Source of the DNA: Desulfobacter sp.
GTDB lineage: Bacteria; Desulfobacterota; Desulfobacteria; Desulfobacterales; Desulfobacteraceae
Assembly: GCA_028768525.1 (NCBI GenBank)
Contig: CP054837.1
Span: 4,398,001-4,462,000 of the forward strand
Length of the DNA: 64,000 nucleotides
Reading direction: 5' to 3'
Numbering within the stretch: position 1 is the stretch's first letter; the number at the start of each line of letters is the position of its first letter. The position numbers were made by a program, and so were the translations under genes. The notes beneath the pieces are model-generated. The model was not told where the DNA came from. It saw nothing but the letters and a program-made list of their open reading frames with translations, and searched no databases. Of the stretch, positions 33,934 through 43,355 are shown in pieces.

Positions 33934-35559
33934 TCAGGTTGTATCTTTCGCCATGACCACCCTGTCCCTGCCCTGGGACTTGGCCGTGTACAGTGCTTTG
34001 TCTGCTTCCTTGATCAACTGGTCCAGGGTGGTCCCGTTGTCGGGGTATACCGCCCCGCCCACCGAAATGGTGACGGTCCCCGGGGATCTATGGTCAAGTG
34101 AAAATTCGTGGGACCGGATCCGGTCGCAGATTTTCTGGGCTGTCTGGCAGGTGGCTTCATGGCCGGTTTCGGGCAGGATGAGGGTAAATTCTTCTCCCCC
34201 GTACCGGCAGGGGATATCTTCGGCACGGACCATGCCCCGCAACATGAGGCCGAATTCTTTCAGGATGTGGTCGCCGGTGTCATGGCCGTGGGTGTCGTTT
34301 ATCTTTTTGAAATGGTCCAGGTCCATCATGAGCAGCCCCAGAGACTGGTTCCGCCGGCCGGCCCTGCTGATCTGCTGTTCTGCAGATTCCAAAAGAAAAC
34401 GTCTGTTGTAAAGGGTGGTGAGCGCATCCCGGATGGCCTGGTCCCGCAGGGCCTCCTGCAGTTTAAGGTTGCCAAAGGCAAGGCTGGCCTGCTCTGCCAG
34501 GGCCAGGGCCAGATTCTGTTCTTCCTGGGAGAACACATCTTCTGACGGTATGGAAATATGGAGTACCCCGAGGCTTTCTCCCTGGGCCACCAGGGGAAGG
34601 CAGAGCATCGTGCGGTCAGTGCCCGACCAATGGCTGCAGGTTGCATTGCCGGCTTTTGTATCGCCCAGGTGGCGGCTGCCCTTTCTCAGGGCCCAGCATT
34701 GGGCGGGTTCATAGACCGTTTCCTGGCCCCATTCCCCGTTCCAGGTGTCGATGACCTTCAGGCGGTCTGCTTCATCATCGAATATGGCCATGGCCCCTGA
34801 AAACCTGGGCATTAGAACCGGAGCCACCATGGCAATGACATTCCTGGCCTCATTGTAGGTGTTGCAGGCCGTCAGCTGGGTGCCCAGGTTCTGAAGGATT
34901 TCGATTTCACGGGTCCGTTCCCGGACTTTTCGTTCCAGGGAATCCTCTTCTCTGCGCACCAGGCCCAGCAGGTACCTGGAGGCCAGCAGGCTCAGGATAC
35001 CGGCCACCAGAAGGGTGATGATGCAAAATCCCCCCAGTACCATCCGCTGGTGAACCAATTCTTCATTGAGGCTTCTCATGGGAACCGCCACCCTGAAAAA
35101 GCCTTGCATTTTTTCATTTCTGTAGCGGACCGCCGCATAGAGAAGCTCAACGCCGACGGTCTGGCTGTATCTGCGGTCCAGTCCCGCCCCATGCTCCCTG
35201 GCCTTTACAATCTCCGGGCGCTGGGACCGGTTTTCCGCCTCCTGCACCTCGGCGAAGGACAGTCTCGAATCGCCGATAATCCAGCCGTTCTTTCCGATGA
35301 TGGTGACCCTGAGCAGGCTGCCTCTGGCGATGTGATCGGCAAAGGCATCATAATCAGCCATCCTGTAATGGTTCTTTAAAAATTCCAGGATTCTGGCACC
35401 GCTCCGGGCCTGCTGGATCAGCGCTTTTTCATAGCGGACAATGGCGGTTTTTTCAAAATACAGGTCAATGAGCAGGACGCTGGCAATGGTGAAGGTGACA
35501 ATCAGCGCCAGAGGGATGCCGATTATGCTTTTGGATGTCAATGACTGGGCATGGGCCAT
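33934..35559 (-). CDS. Membrane-anchored GAF-GGDEF diguanylate cyclase
   Basis: 541 residues. A membrane segment at about 11-32, a periplasmic sensing region to about 170, a second segment at about 172-195, a coiled linker, a GAF domain (about 225-370) and a GGDEF domain. The active site reads CRYGGEEFTLIL, intact for c-di-GMP synthesis. The inhibitory site RAED lies exactly five residues before it. The GGDEF domain begins DALTTLYNRRFLLE. It converges with the acyl-CoA dehydrogenase and is isolated from other signalling genes. Confidence 0.9.
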   Translation of the reverse strand: MAHAQSLTSKSIIGIPLALIVTFTIASVLLIDLYFEKTAIVRYEKALIQQARSGARILEFLKNHYRMADYDAFADHIARGSLLRVTIIGKNGWIIGDSRLSFAEVQEAENRSQRPEIVKAREHGAGLDRRYSQTVGVELLYAAVRYRNEKMQGFFRVAVPMRSLNEELVHQRMVLGGFCIITLLVAGILSLLASRYLLGLVRREEDSLERKVRERTREIEILQNLGTQLTACNTYNEARNVIAMVAPVLMPRFSGAMAIFDDEADRLKVIDTWNGEWGQETVYEPAQCWALRKGSRHLGDTKAGNATCSHWSGTDRTMLCLPLVAQGESLGVLHISIPSEDVFSQEEQNLALALAEQASLAFGNLKLQEALRDQAIRDALTTLYNRRFLLESAEQQISRAGRRNQSLGLLMMDLDHFKKINDTHGHDTGDHILKEFGLMLRGMVRAEDIPCRYGGEEFTLILPETGHEATCQTAQKICDRIRSHEFSLDHRSPGTVTISVGGAVYPDNGTTLDQLIKEADKALYTAKSQGRDRVVMAKDTT

Positions 35560-35684
35560 GGTTTCTCACAATTGTGGATACAGGTAATAATCGCATCCTA
35601 TAGAATTTTTGTAAAAAACACAATTCAGGGCAGGTGCTGCTTCAGGGGGGCAGGGGGGGGCAATCACCGGTGATATTTCCATCT

Positions 35685-37994
35685 TCAAAGGGATGCGAAT
35701 ACTTCCATGAGATCCTTTTTTTTGACGGGTTTGGACAGGTAGCCGTCCATTCCCGCCGCCAGAAATTTTTCCCTGTCCCCTTTCATTGCATTGGCCGTCA
35801 ATGCAATGACCGGGGTGTGGAACGGCCCTGCCATTTCAACGGTGCGGATCAGTTTCGTCGCCAGTTCGCCGTCCATCACCGGCATCTGGATGTCCATGAG
35901 GATGATGTCGAACTCTCCGGGTGCGGCCTGGACGGCGTCCACGGCCTCCACGCCGTTTTTGGCAATCACCACCTCGTGGGACAGGGAGGTGAGCATTTTT
36001 ACCGCGACTTTCCGGTTGATTTTATTATCTTCCACCAGCAGCACTTTTTTGGGGATGGTCCCAGTTGGCGGGCTGGCCTGGCGGCGCATTTCTGCCAGGG
36101 TGTACCGGGTGACCAGGGCCGTATCTTCTCCGTCCCCGTCCCTTGGCCGGTCCGGTGTACCAGGGCCGGGGATGCGCAGGGCCTGAATACATTCCTTTAA
36201 CTGGGTCTTTTTGATGGGTTTCGTCAAAAAGGCCTGGAATCCGATTTCCTTAAGCAGGGCCGCGTCCCCCCGTTTGGCTGCGGAGGCCATCATGACCAGG
36301 GGCAGGCCGGCCAGGGCGCTTTCTTTCCGGATCCATCTTCCCAGCTCTTCCCCGGTCATCTCGGGTTTCTGCAGGTCGATGAGTACCACATCATAGTCGC
36401 CGGGTGCCTGAATCAGGCGTTTCAAGGCTTTTGCACCGTCGAGTACACCGCTGCACCGGCAGTCCATGGCCGTTAATATGGCATTGTATACCTTTTGGTT
36501 CATGGGATTGTCCGCCGCCACCAGGACCCGGCAGCCTTCTATCGCCGGCGTCTGAACCGCCGGGGGCGTTGGGGGGGCGGATATGGAAAATTGTGCGGTA
36601 AAATAAAATGTAGACCCGAGCCCTTCACGGCTTTTAACCCATATCCGGCCCCCCAGCAGTTCGGCCATTTGTTTGGATATGGCAAGTCCCAGGCCTGTGC
36701 CGCCGTATTTGCGGGTGATGGAACTGTCCACCTGGGTAAAGGATTCAAACAGGAAGGGCAGTTTATTTTCCGGAATCCCGATGCCCGTATCCCGGACCTT
36801 GAATCTAAGCTCAACCTGGTCATCATGGGTTTTTTCCATGGAGACCTGGATAAATACTTCCCCTTTTGTGGTAAATTTAACGGCATTTCCCGCCAGATTG
36901 GTCAGGACCTGCCTCAGGCGTCCGGGATCCCCCTTAAGCAGCACCGGTACGTCCGGATCGATGAGGCAGGCAAATTCGAGCCCTTTTTTATAGGCATTGA
37001 CAGCCATCATATCGGAAAAGGACTCCAGGGTGATGTTCAGGTTGAAGTCAATGGATTCCAATTCCATCATGCCGGCCTCGATTTTGGAAAAATCGAGGAT
37101 ATCATTGACCAGGTACAACAGGGATTCTGCGCTTTCCTGGGCCGACCGGGAAAGGTCTTCCTGCTCCGGGGTCAGGGGGGTGGCGGCCAGCAGGTCCAGC
37201 ATGCCGATGATGCCGTTCATGGGGGTCCGGATTTCATGGCTCATATTGGCCAGGAATTCCGATTTGGCCAGGGTGGCACTTTCGGCTTCCTTCATGGCCT
37301 GTTCCAGATCATTGTATCCGTCGGCATGATCCTTTTCAAGCCGCTGGTAGCTGAGCTGGATCAGGCCCACCACCAGAAAGATGATGACGGCCGTTAAAAC
37401 CAGTGGAAAAATGGTCGGCTCAAGGGTCTTGCTGGTTATAATACTCTTTTCAAGGGAGGGATGGATCAGGTAATGCAAGGCCCTGTGCAGAAAGAAAAGA
37501 ATGAGCATCCCCAGGGCCGCCGCGAGAATCCAGTTGGGACGGCTGACTTCCCTGTGGATATTGTTGAGCAGCGTATTCAGGCAGAACCCGGAATAGAGCG
37601 CCAGTACCGATGAAATCAGGATCACCCTGGCCGGAAGGCAGGGCATGCCGTAGAGAAAAAACAGGTGACAGAGCAGGTAAGCCGTAAAGGCTGCGGCATG
37701 ACGGCGGCGGTCAACGCGCTGGTTTGCGAACATGCGGAACCCAGAATAAAAGAGAAAGGCGGCATAAAATATCACCGCGTTTCCCAATCCACCGGTGATT
37801 AGCCTGGGCATGACGCCTTGCAGCCCGATGAGCCCGATGCCGATACCGATCCACAGAAAAGAAAGGCACCAGGTGGAAAATCCAGGATAGGTCTTTCTGG
37901 ACAGCATGAAGTGAAACATGCATAGAGAGAGGCTGAGTGTGGCCACCGCCAGTGCAATAAACAGGGAACGGGTATCCAGTGTAATGAGCATCAT
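35685..37994 (-). CDS. Hybrid histidine kinase, 7-8 TM, two receiver domains
   Basis: 769 residues. Seven to eight hydrophobic segments fill residues 1-215 and form an uncharacterised membrane sensor. HisKA follows with FLANMSHEIRTPMNG, then HATPase_c with LAGNAVKFT, RDTGIGIPENK and GGTGLGLAISKQ. Two receivers end the protein. The first (RVLVAADNPMNQK, acceptor VVLIDLQKPEMTG) has Ala in place of one acidic-pocket residue; the second (KVLLVEDNKINRK, IILMDIQMPVMDG) is canonical. No HPt domain is present. No regulator partner adjoins it. Confidence 0.9.
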   Translation of the reverse strand: MMLITLDTRSLFIALAVATLSLSLCMFHFMLSRKTYPGFSTWCLSFLWIGIGIGLIGLQGVMPRLITGGLGNAVIFYAAFLFYSGFRMFANQRVDRRRHAAAFTAYLLCHLFFLYGMPCLPARVILISSVLALYSGFCLNTLLNNIHREVSRPNWILAAALGMLILFFLHRALHYLIHPSLEKSIITSKTLEPTIFPLVLTAVIIFLVVGLIQLSYQRLEKDHADGYNDLEQAMKEAESATLAKSEFLANMSHEIRTPMNGIIGMLDLLAATPLTPEQEDLSRSAQESAESLLYLVNDILDFSKIEAGMMELESIDFNLNITLESFSDMMAVNAYKKGLEFACLIDPDVPVLLKGDPGRLRQVLTNLAGNAVKFTTKGEVFIQVSMEKTHDDQVELRFKVRDTGIGIPENKLPFLFESFTQVDSSITRKYGGTGLGLAISKQMAELLGGRIWVKSREGLGSTFYFTAQFSISAPPTPPAVQTPAIEGCRVLVAADNPMNQKVYNAILTAMDCRCSGVLDGAKALKRLIQAPGDYDVVLIDLQKPEMTGEELGRWIRKESALAGLPLVMMASAAKRGDAALLKEIGFQAFLTKPIKKTQLKECIQALRIPGPGTPDRPRDGDGEDTALVTRYTLAEMRRQASPPTGTIPKKVLLVEDNKINRKVAVKMLTSLSHEVVIAKNGVEAVDAVQAAPGEFDIILMDIQMPVMDGELATKLIRTVEMAGPFHTPVIALTANAMKGDREKFLAAGMDGYLSKPVKKKDLMEVFASL

Positions 37995-38178
37995 GGGCCT
38001 TGAAATTCAATGGGTTGCCGATTCCATCCTTTTGGGGACGGGCCAAGGGAGTTCATGGGTGCCAGTGTAGGGCAAACCCTGGTGTGATGCAAGGGGAAAG
38101 GTTGGCGCAGGCCTCGGACGCCCGCTGCCGGAGTCTTTTAGCTGGTCCCGCCGGCCGGGTGGCCGGCGGGGGACGGTG

Positions 38179-38670
38179 TTAGTACTTGCCGCCTTCGAAT
38201 ATGGAATCGGCAAAGGCCACATCTTCGGGGCAGAAGACGAAGAGGCATTGATCGGCCCCCGTGGAAACGGAGCCGTAGACGTAGTTGATATTAATCCCTT
38301 CCTTGCCCAGGCGCTTGGTCATCTTGGAGAGTTCGCCGGGCTGGTTGGTGATGTCGATGGCCACCACATCCTTGGTGTCGAAGAGGTAGTCTTTTTCCTT
38401 GAGGAGTCCTTCGGCCTTTTGAGGATCATCACATAGAAGGCGGATCAGGGCAAACTCGGCGGAATCCCTGCGCATGGACGAATAACTGGCCGAGGAGGCC
38501 AGGCGCTTCAGGGATTTGCCCCGGGCTTCAAACAGGTTCTGGACATAGGATGAGGCATCCTGGATGGTGATGGCGTCAATGTTCACGCCGGCATCACCCA
38601 GCAGGTCGGTCAGTTTTCCCAGTTCTCCGGGCACATTCTTAAGAAAGAGCGAAATTTCACGTCTGATCAT
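38179..38670 (-). CDS. Tandem ACT-domain protein
   Basis: 163 residues made of two ACT domains: EISLFLKNVPGELGKLTDLL with VNIDAITIQDA, and VVAIDITNQPGELSKMTKRL with INYVYGS. ACT pairs bind amino acids. It is the last gene of the VOR cluster, 90 bp after the gamma subunit, and probably senses a branched-chain or aromatic amino acid to tune that enzyme. A GC-rich hairpin (CCCGCCGGCC/GGCCGGCGGG, 38147-38170) follows without a clear T-run. Confidence 0.85.
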   Translation of the reverse strand: MIRREISLFLKNVPGELGKLTDLLGDAGVNIDAITIQDASSYVQNLFEARGKSLKRLASSASYSSMRRDSAEFALIRLLCDDPQKAEGLLKEKDYLFDTKDVVAIDITNQPGELSKMTKRLGKEGININYVYGSVSTGADQCLFVFCPEDVAFADSIFEGGKY

Positions 38671-38760
38671 TCTCTTTGTCCCCCTTTGGTTGGGAAAAAG
38701 CGGGGCGGGCCGGACGGTGGGAACGGCCCCGAATCTCCGCTTTTTCGTTATCTATATTTT

Positions 38761-39297
38761 TTATGCGTTGGCGGCGGCAACCCCCCTGTCAAAGGCATCC
38801 ATATTCATGGGGATGATTTTGGGCTTGGCCGAAAATTCTTCCTTGATGCATTTTTTGAGCAGGTCCAGATCCACCAGGCCGCTCTTGGCGGCAAAGGCGG
38901 CCAGGGCCACGATGTTGGCGGCCCGCACCGAGCCGGCTTCAATGGCAATATCGTTTACCGGCACCACCAGTTCGGTGACGTCGGTTCTCTGGCTTCTCAC
39001 GGGAATCAGGGAGGAATTGATGAATACAATGCCTCCGGGCTTGACGGTTTCGTCAAATTTTTCCAGGGAGGGCCGGTTCATGGCCACCAGGTGGGTGGGG
39101 TTTTTAATAATGGGTGATCCAATGAGCTTGTCGCTGATCACCACCGTGCAATAGGCGGTGCCGCCCCGCATCTCCGGTCCGTAGGAGGGGATCCAGGCCA
39201 CCTGTGAGCCCTGTTTCATTGCGGCGTAGGCCAGGAGCTTGGCACTGAGAAGGATGCCCTGTCCGCCGAATCCTGCAAATTTTATCTCTGTCTGCAT
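38761..39297 (-). CDS. vorC: 2-oxoacid:ferredoxin oxidoreductase, gamma subunit (VOR type)
   Basis: 178 residues. IKFAGFGGQGILLSAKLLAYA at the N-terminus and PSYGPEMRGGTAYCTVVIS are the gamma-subunit signatures of the POR/KOR/VOR family. It binds CoA-side elements of the complex. It follows the beta subunit by 25 bp. Assignment to VOR rather than KOR rests on the alpha and beta sequences and on context. Confidence 0.88.
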   Translation of the reverse strand: MQTEIKFAGFGGQGILLSAKLLAYAAMKQGSQVAWIPSYGPEMRGGTAYCTVVISDKLIGSPIIKNPTHLVAMNRPSLEKFDETVKPGGIVFINSSLIPVRSQRTDVTELVVPVNDIAIEAGSVRAANIVALAAFAAKSGLVDLDLLKKCIKEEFSAKPKIIPMNMDAFDRGVAAANA

Positions 39298-39322
39298 AGC
39301 TTTCTCCAGTCGGGTCTTAGGT

Positions 39323-40072
39323 TTATTTGGGCTCGTCTTCAGGGGTTTTGTAATCCCCCAGCTCGTAATAGGGCAGCAGGGTGTCTTCAGCCCATTTCAG
39401 CGCATCCAGCGGGGTCATGCCCCAGTTGGTGGGGCAGGTGGAAATGACTTCCACAAAGGAAAAGCAGGTGCCGTCAACCTGGTATTGGAAGGCTTTTTTA
39501 ATGGCTTTTTTGGCCTTGTTGACCTGCTGGGGCTTGAGTACGGCCTGGCGGGTGACGTATGCCGGGGTGACCAGCTGGCTTAAGATATTGGCCATGCGCA
39601 GGGGCATGCCGGTGAGGGCGGTGTCACGGCCCATGGGGGCGGTGGTGGCCCGCTGGCCCGGCATGGTGGTGGGGGCCATCTGGCCGCCGGTCATGCCGTA
39701 AATGGCGTTGTTGATGAAGATGACGGTGAATTTTTCACCCCGGTTGGCCGCATGCATGATTTCACCCATGCCGATGGAGGCCAGGTCCCCGTCCCCCTGG
39801 TAGGTGAAAACGTTAAGATCGGGCCTCACCCGTTTGATGCCGGTGGCCATGGCCGGCGCCCGGCCGTGGGCGGCTTCCTGGAAGTCGCAGTCAAAATAAT
39901 TGTAGGCCATTACCGCACATCCCACGGGGGCGATGCCCACGGTTGTGTCCTGGATGCCCAGCTCGTCAATGGCTTCGGCCACCAGCCGGTGGACGATACC
40001 ATGGGTGCAGCCCGGGCAGTAATGGGTATGGTTGTCGGTCAGGGCGGCGGGCTTGGTATATGTTTTTCCCAT
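39323..40072 (-). CDS. vorA: 2-oxoacid:ferredoxin oxidoreductase, TPP-binding beta subunit (VOR type)
   Basis: 249 residues. YCPGCTHGIVHRL at the N-terminus, VGCAVMAYNYFDCDF, and the TPP motif YQGDGDLASIGMGEI followed by INNAIYGMTGGQMAPTT. It holds thiamine diphosphate and decarboxylates the 2-oxoacid. It lies 24 bp after the alpha subunit. Confidence 0.9.
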   Translation of the reverse strand: MGKTYTKPAALTDNHTHYCPGCTHGIVHRLVAEAIDELGIQDTTVGIAPVGCAVMAYNYFDCDFQEAAHGRAPAMATGIKRVRPDLNVFTYQGDGDLASIGMGEIMHAANRGEKFTVIFINNAIYGMTGGQMAPTTMPGQRATTAPMGRDTALTGMPLRMANILSQLVTPAYVTRQAVLKPQQVNKAKKAIKKAFQYQVDGTCFSFVEVISTCPTNWGMTPLDALKWAEDTLLPYYELGDYKTPEDEPK

Positions 40073-40096
40073 ACTAATCTCCTTTTTAAGGCTCTC

Positions 40097-41164
40097 CTAT
40101 ATCAGCCCTTTAACGATTTCGATGATTTTTTCCGGTGTGGGGATTTCACCGCCGCATTCTCCGTAGAATTCCACGGGCCGTTTGCCCATGACGCAGCGCT
40201 GGACATCCTCCACCATCTGGCCCATGCTCATCTCAATGCTGATAACAGACTTGCAGCTTTCCTTGACCGCTGCATCGTGAACCTCTTTTTCCGGGAAGGG
40301 AAACAGGGTTTTCGGCCTGAACATGGCCACCTCAATGCCCTCTTCCTTGAGCATGTCGATGGCGGTGCGGCAGACCCGGCTCATGGTGCCGTAACTGGTG
40401 ATGAGCACCTGGTAGTCGGTATCCTCGTTGTAGAGTTCGTACTGGACTTCCTCTTTTCTCATCTGCTCGTATTTGGCCTTGAGGATGAGGTTGTTTTTGT
40501 TCAGCTCCGTGGGATCCAGGAACAGGGATTTTACCAGGTTCCGTTTCTTGCTGCCCCGGGTGGCCATGCCGTTGGAGGCCCAGTCGTCTTTATTGGAGGG
40601 TTCGCTTTTGAGGTCGTCCCTAAATTCCACAGGTTCCATCATCTGGCCGATCATGCCGTCGCCCAGAATCATGACTGGGTTTCTGTATTTTTCGGCCAGG
40701 GTGAAGGCCTGCATGGTCATTTCAACGGCTTCCTGAACCCCGTCCGGTGCCAGAACCAGGAGGTGGTAGTCGCCGTGTCCCCCGCCCTTGGTGGCCTGGA
40801 AATAATCGCCCTGGGAGGGAAGAATGCCGCCCAGCCCCGGGCCGCCGCGCATGATATTGACAAAAACCGCCGGGCACTGGGCCGCGGCAATATAGGAAAT
40901 GGCTTCGCTCATGAGGCTGACCCCGGGAGAGGAAGAGGTGGTCATGACCCGTTCGCCGGCACCTGCGGCACCGAAAATCATGTAGCCCACAGCCACTTCA
41001 CTTTCACCCTGGAGAAAACATCCCCCTTCTTCGGGGAGGCGCTTGGCCAGGTATTCAGCCACTTCGGACTGGGGGGTGATGGGATATGCAAAATAGTTCT
41101 TGCAGCCTGCCCTGATGGCGGCTTCGCCTATTGCTTCATTACCTTTCATTAAGACTTTAGCCAT
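40097..41164 (-). CDS. vorB: 2-oxoacid:ferredoxin oxidoreductase, alpha subunit (VorB type)
   Basis: 355 residues. VLMKGNEAIGEAAIRAGC followed by YFAYPITPQSEVAEYLA matches VorB proteins (2-ketoisovalerate:ferredoxin oxidoreductase); TTSSSPGVSLMSEAISYI and RGGPGLGGI follow. With beta, gamma and the ferredoxin subunit it would form isobutyryl-CoA, CO2 and reduced ferredoxin from 2-oxoisovalerate, cytoplasmic. A 2-oxoglutarate oxidoreductase (KorA) is the main alternative. The gene is 38 bp behind the ferredoxin gene. Confidence 0.88.
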   Translation of the reverse strand: MAKVLMKGNEAIGEAAIRAGCKNYFAYPITPQSEVAEYLAKRLPEEGGCFLQGESEVAVGYMIFGAAGAGERVMTTSSSPGVSLMSEAISYIAAAQCPAVFVNIMRGGPGLGGILPSQGDYFQATKGGGHGDYHLLVLAPDGVQEAVEMTMQAFTLAEKYRNPVMILGDGMIGQMMEPVEFRDDLKSEPSNKDDWASNGMATRGSKKRNLVKSLFLDPTELNKNNLILKAKYEQMRKEEVQYELYNEDTDYQVLITSYGTMSRVCRTAIDMLKEEGIEVAMFRPKTLFPFPEKEVHDAAVKESCKSVISIEMSMGQMVEDVQRCVMGKRPVEFYGECGGEIPTPEKIIEIVKGLI

Positions 41165-41202
41165 TATGTTTTCCTTTTAACTGATTCAATGGTCTGTTTA
41201 AT

Positions 41203-41421
41203 TTAAGCGGTTTCCTCTTCTACGATGCTGATGGCCACATCCGGGCACATAACGCAGCAGATGGTACAGTGGATGCAGTCTTCGGGCCGGGCCTGGTAGG
41301 CGGGAAAGTGTCCCTTGGCATTCACTTTATCGGTGATTTCCAGGACGTTTTTCGGGCAGAAATGAACACAGAGCCCGCATCCCTTGCACCTTTCGGAATC
41401 AATGATGTGTTTTAGGGCCAT
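41203..41421 (-). CDS. vorD: 2-oxoacid:ferredoxin oxidoreductase, 2[4Fe-4S] delta subunit
   Basis: 72 residues with two [4Fe-4S] motifs, CKGCGLCVHFCP and CIHCTICCVMCP. It is the first gene of the vorDBAC order and transfers electrons from the TPP subunit to free ferredoxin. It begins 35 bp after the P-loop ATPase gene, so the cluster may be one transcript with the radical SAM and DRE-TIM genes. Confidence 0.9.
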   Translation of the reverse strand: MALKHIIDSERCKGCGLCVHFCPKNVLEITDKVNAKGHFPAYQARPEDCIHCTICCVMCPDVAISIVEEETA

Positions 41422-41456
41422 TGTTAACCTTACTCCTTATCGAATAGCTCATGGGG

Positions 41457-42152
41457 TTAAATGCGTTTCCAGGGGGGAGCCAGTTTTCTGTCAATGGGCA
41501 GGACCGGGCAGCCGATCCGGCTCATATCCAGCTGGGGCATCAGCCTGGTGGACGCTGTTATAAATTTAATATCAAGGCCGGTGGCGGAGGAAACCTCCCG
41601 AACCAGGTCCACCCCACGGTAGATGATGTCAGGGGTGGTCTCGTCGATGAGATTGGCATTGGACACAAGGCCTGTGATCTTCAATTTTGCAGATGCTTCT
41701 ATTTCCTGCCGTATTTTCAAGCAGCCTTCAAGGGTCTCGGTAAAGGGCCGCATGGGGTTGATGACCTGCAGCATCTGTATATCCCGGCCTGCAAGGACAT
41801 GGGCCAGGGCGGCCAGAACCGTGACGCCCACATCGTCGCCGCCTGCATCCAGGATGGTCAGTTCCGCCGGCGCCTGTATCATGCCGGCCACGGCCGGGGC
41901 CAGTATGGGCAGGTCTGCATGCATGTATTTGGACGGGGGCAGGACCACTTGGACACCGAGCTCCTCAAGGGGCTGCCGGGCCTCCCGGGTGCGAAAATAG
42001 GGGTTGACCAGGTCCAGGTCCGTGATCTTCACCGTTTTGCCCTGTTTTCTGCCGGCAACGGCCAGGTTGACGGCGGTTTCGCTCTTGCCGCTGCCGTAGT
42101 TGCCCGCAATGACGACGATTCCATTGATATCCGGTATATTGATTTCCGGCAA
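41457..42152 (-). CDS. P-loop ATPase of the MinD/ParA/CobQ type
   Basis: 231 residues. A deviant-like P-loop GNYGSGKSETAVNLA, switch I with DLDLVNPYFRTREAR and a Walker B-like LTILDAGGDDVGV. It lacks domains for chromosome partition and resembles CobQ/CobB/MinD-like nucleotide-binding proteins. In this position, between the DRE-TIM enzyme and VOR, it may serve in maturation or regulation of a metalloenzyme; function is not deducible. Confidence 0.7.
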   Translation of the reverse strand: MPEINIPDINGIVVIAGNYGSGKSETAVNLAVAGRKQGKTVKITDLDLVNPYFRTREARQPLEELGVQVVLPPSKYMHADLPILAPAVAGMIQAPAELTILDAGGDDVGVTVLAALAHVLAGRDIQMLQVINPMRPFTETLEGCLKIRQEIEASAKLKITGLVSNANLIDETTPDIIYRGVDLVREVSSATGLDIKFITASTRLMPQLDMSRIGCPVLPIDRKLAPPWKRI

Positions 42153-42215
42153 CTCCCTCTCTCCCTTCTGCTGAACCTAATTAAACCAACAATTCAAATC
42201 ACGAATTAAATCAGA

Positions 42216-43355
42216 TCAAGGGGGGTTTTGCAAATGGTTTTTCTCGGCAATCCGGGCAATTTCCTCTTTTGTCAGGGCGCGGCCCTTGTCCATGCTCATT
42301 TTTTTCACGGCCGTGGTAATGGCTTCAAGGGAACGGGCATCATAGCCAATGCCATGGCTGCCCAGGTATTTTTTCACCAGCCCCCGGCCGCAGAGGGGAT
42401 TTAGGAAAAATGCCTCCTGGTCGGCCGTGCCAAAGTTTCCGCCGGCATGGGTGCCGGCCACATGGGTTTTCACTGCGGCTCCGAATACCGGATACTGGTA
42501 GTTTAAAAGGTCGAAACCGGCCTGTTCTTTGACGATGGCGTTGACATAGGTGTAATAGGCTTTGAAGCCGTCAAGGTTGTCCAGGTTCAGTCCCGTCTCG
42601 TGTCCCTGGTCCGCCAGCAGTCTGCCGGTAATATAAAGGTCGGCCAGGCCGTTGCGTTCCCCTATCCCCAGGGCCGATGCCTCGAAGATGTCCGCACCGG
42701 CCAGGATACCGGTGAGGGTGTTGGCTGTGGCCATGCCCATGTCATTGTGGCAGTGTACGGAAAGGCGGATTCTCTGTTTTAAGGCGGCCAGGGGAGATAT
42801 GCAGGCGGTGACCCGGTTGGGGGCCATGATGCCCGAGGTGTCGGGCAGGGAAAGGATGGACAGGCCGCCGGGGCTGTCAAAGGCTTTCAGGCAGGCGGCC
42901 AGCACCGGGGCCGGCGTCCGGCCCATATCCAGCATGGCCAGGCTGATTTGGGAATCAGGACGCATCTCCTTTACATCCTTGAAAAGCCGTCCAAGGTCTG
43001 AAAGGATGGATTGGCGCTCTGTTTTTGATGCCCCTTTTTTCAGGTGACAATGGAAATGGGGATCATCCACCCCTGTGTCGGCGATGATCTGGGCATCCCC
43101 GGCCAGGGCCCGGCCCAGGGCGGCGGTACGGATCTTAAATTTGTTCTTTCTGGCATGGTCCGCCACTGCCCGGACAATACCGGCCTCCCGGTCCAGGGCC
43201 GGGGGATAGCCTGCCTGGCAGACATCCACCCCCAGCATCTCCTGGAACTCCAGGATTTTTATCCGCTGTTCAAGGGAAAAAACCAGGCCGTGGAACTGCA
43301 TTCCCTCTCTGAGGGTTTCATCGATGACCCGGATCCTTCTCCCTTTATCTGACAT
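42216..43355 (-). CDS. DRE-TIM family enzyme (homocitrate/isopropylmalate synthase-like)
   Basis: 379 residues from ATG 43355, chosen for AAAGGAAAACC upstream; the frame opens 22 codons earlier inside the preceding gene. The DRE-TIM signature RVIDETLREGMQFHG is at the N-terminus, and the metal-ligand motif LSVHCHNDMGMATANT and GIGERNGLADL are intact. Family members condense acetyl-CoA with 2-oxoacids or cleave the reverse. The regulatory C-terminal domain of LeuA is absent. It overlaps the radical SAM gene by 11 bases, so the two products are probably made together. Confidence 0.8.
   Translation of the reverse strand: MSDKGRRIRVIDETLREGMQFHGLVFSLEQRIKILEFQEMLGVDVCQAGYPPALDREAGIVRAVADHARKNKFKIRTAALGRALAGDAQIIADTGVDDPHFHCHLKKGASKTERQSILSDLGRLFKDVKEMRPDSQISLAMLDMGRTPAPVLAACLKAFDSPGGLSILSLPDTSGIMAPNRVTACISPLAALKQRIRLSVHCHNDMGMATANTLTGILAGADIFEASALGIGERNGLADLYITGRLLADQGHETGLNLDNLDGFKAYYTYVNAIVKEQAGFDLLNYQYPVFGAAVKTHVAGTHAGGNFGTADQEAFFLNPLCGRGLVKKYLGSHGIGYDARSLEAITTAVKKMSMDKGRALTKEEIARIAEKNHLQNPP

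Noticed and set aside
39752..41152. 466-codon plus-strand frame opposite vorB and vorA
   Set aside because: Shadow of two well-supported genes; composition is of the same mirror type.
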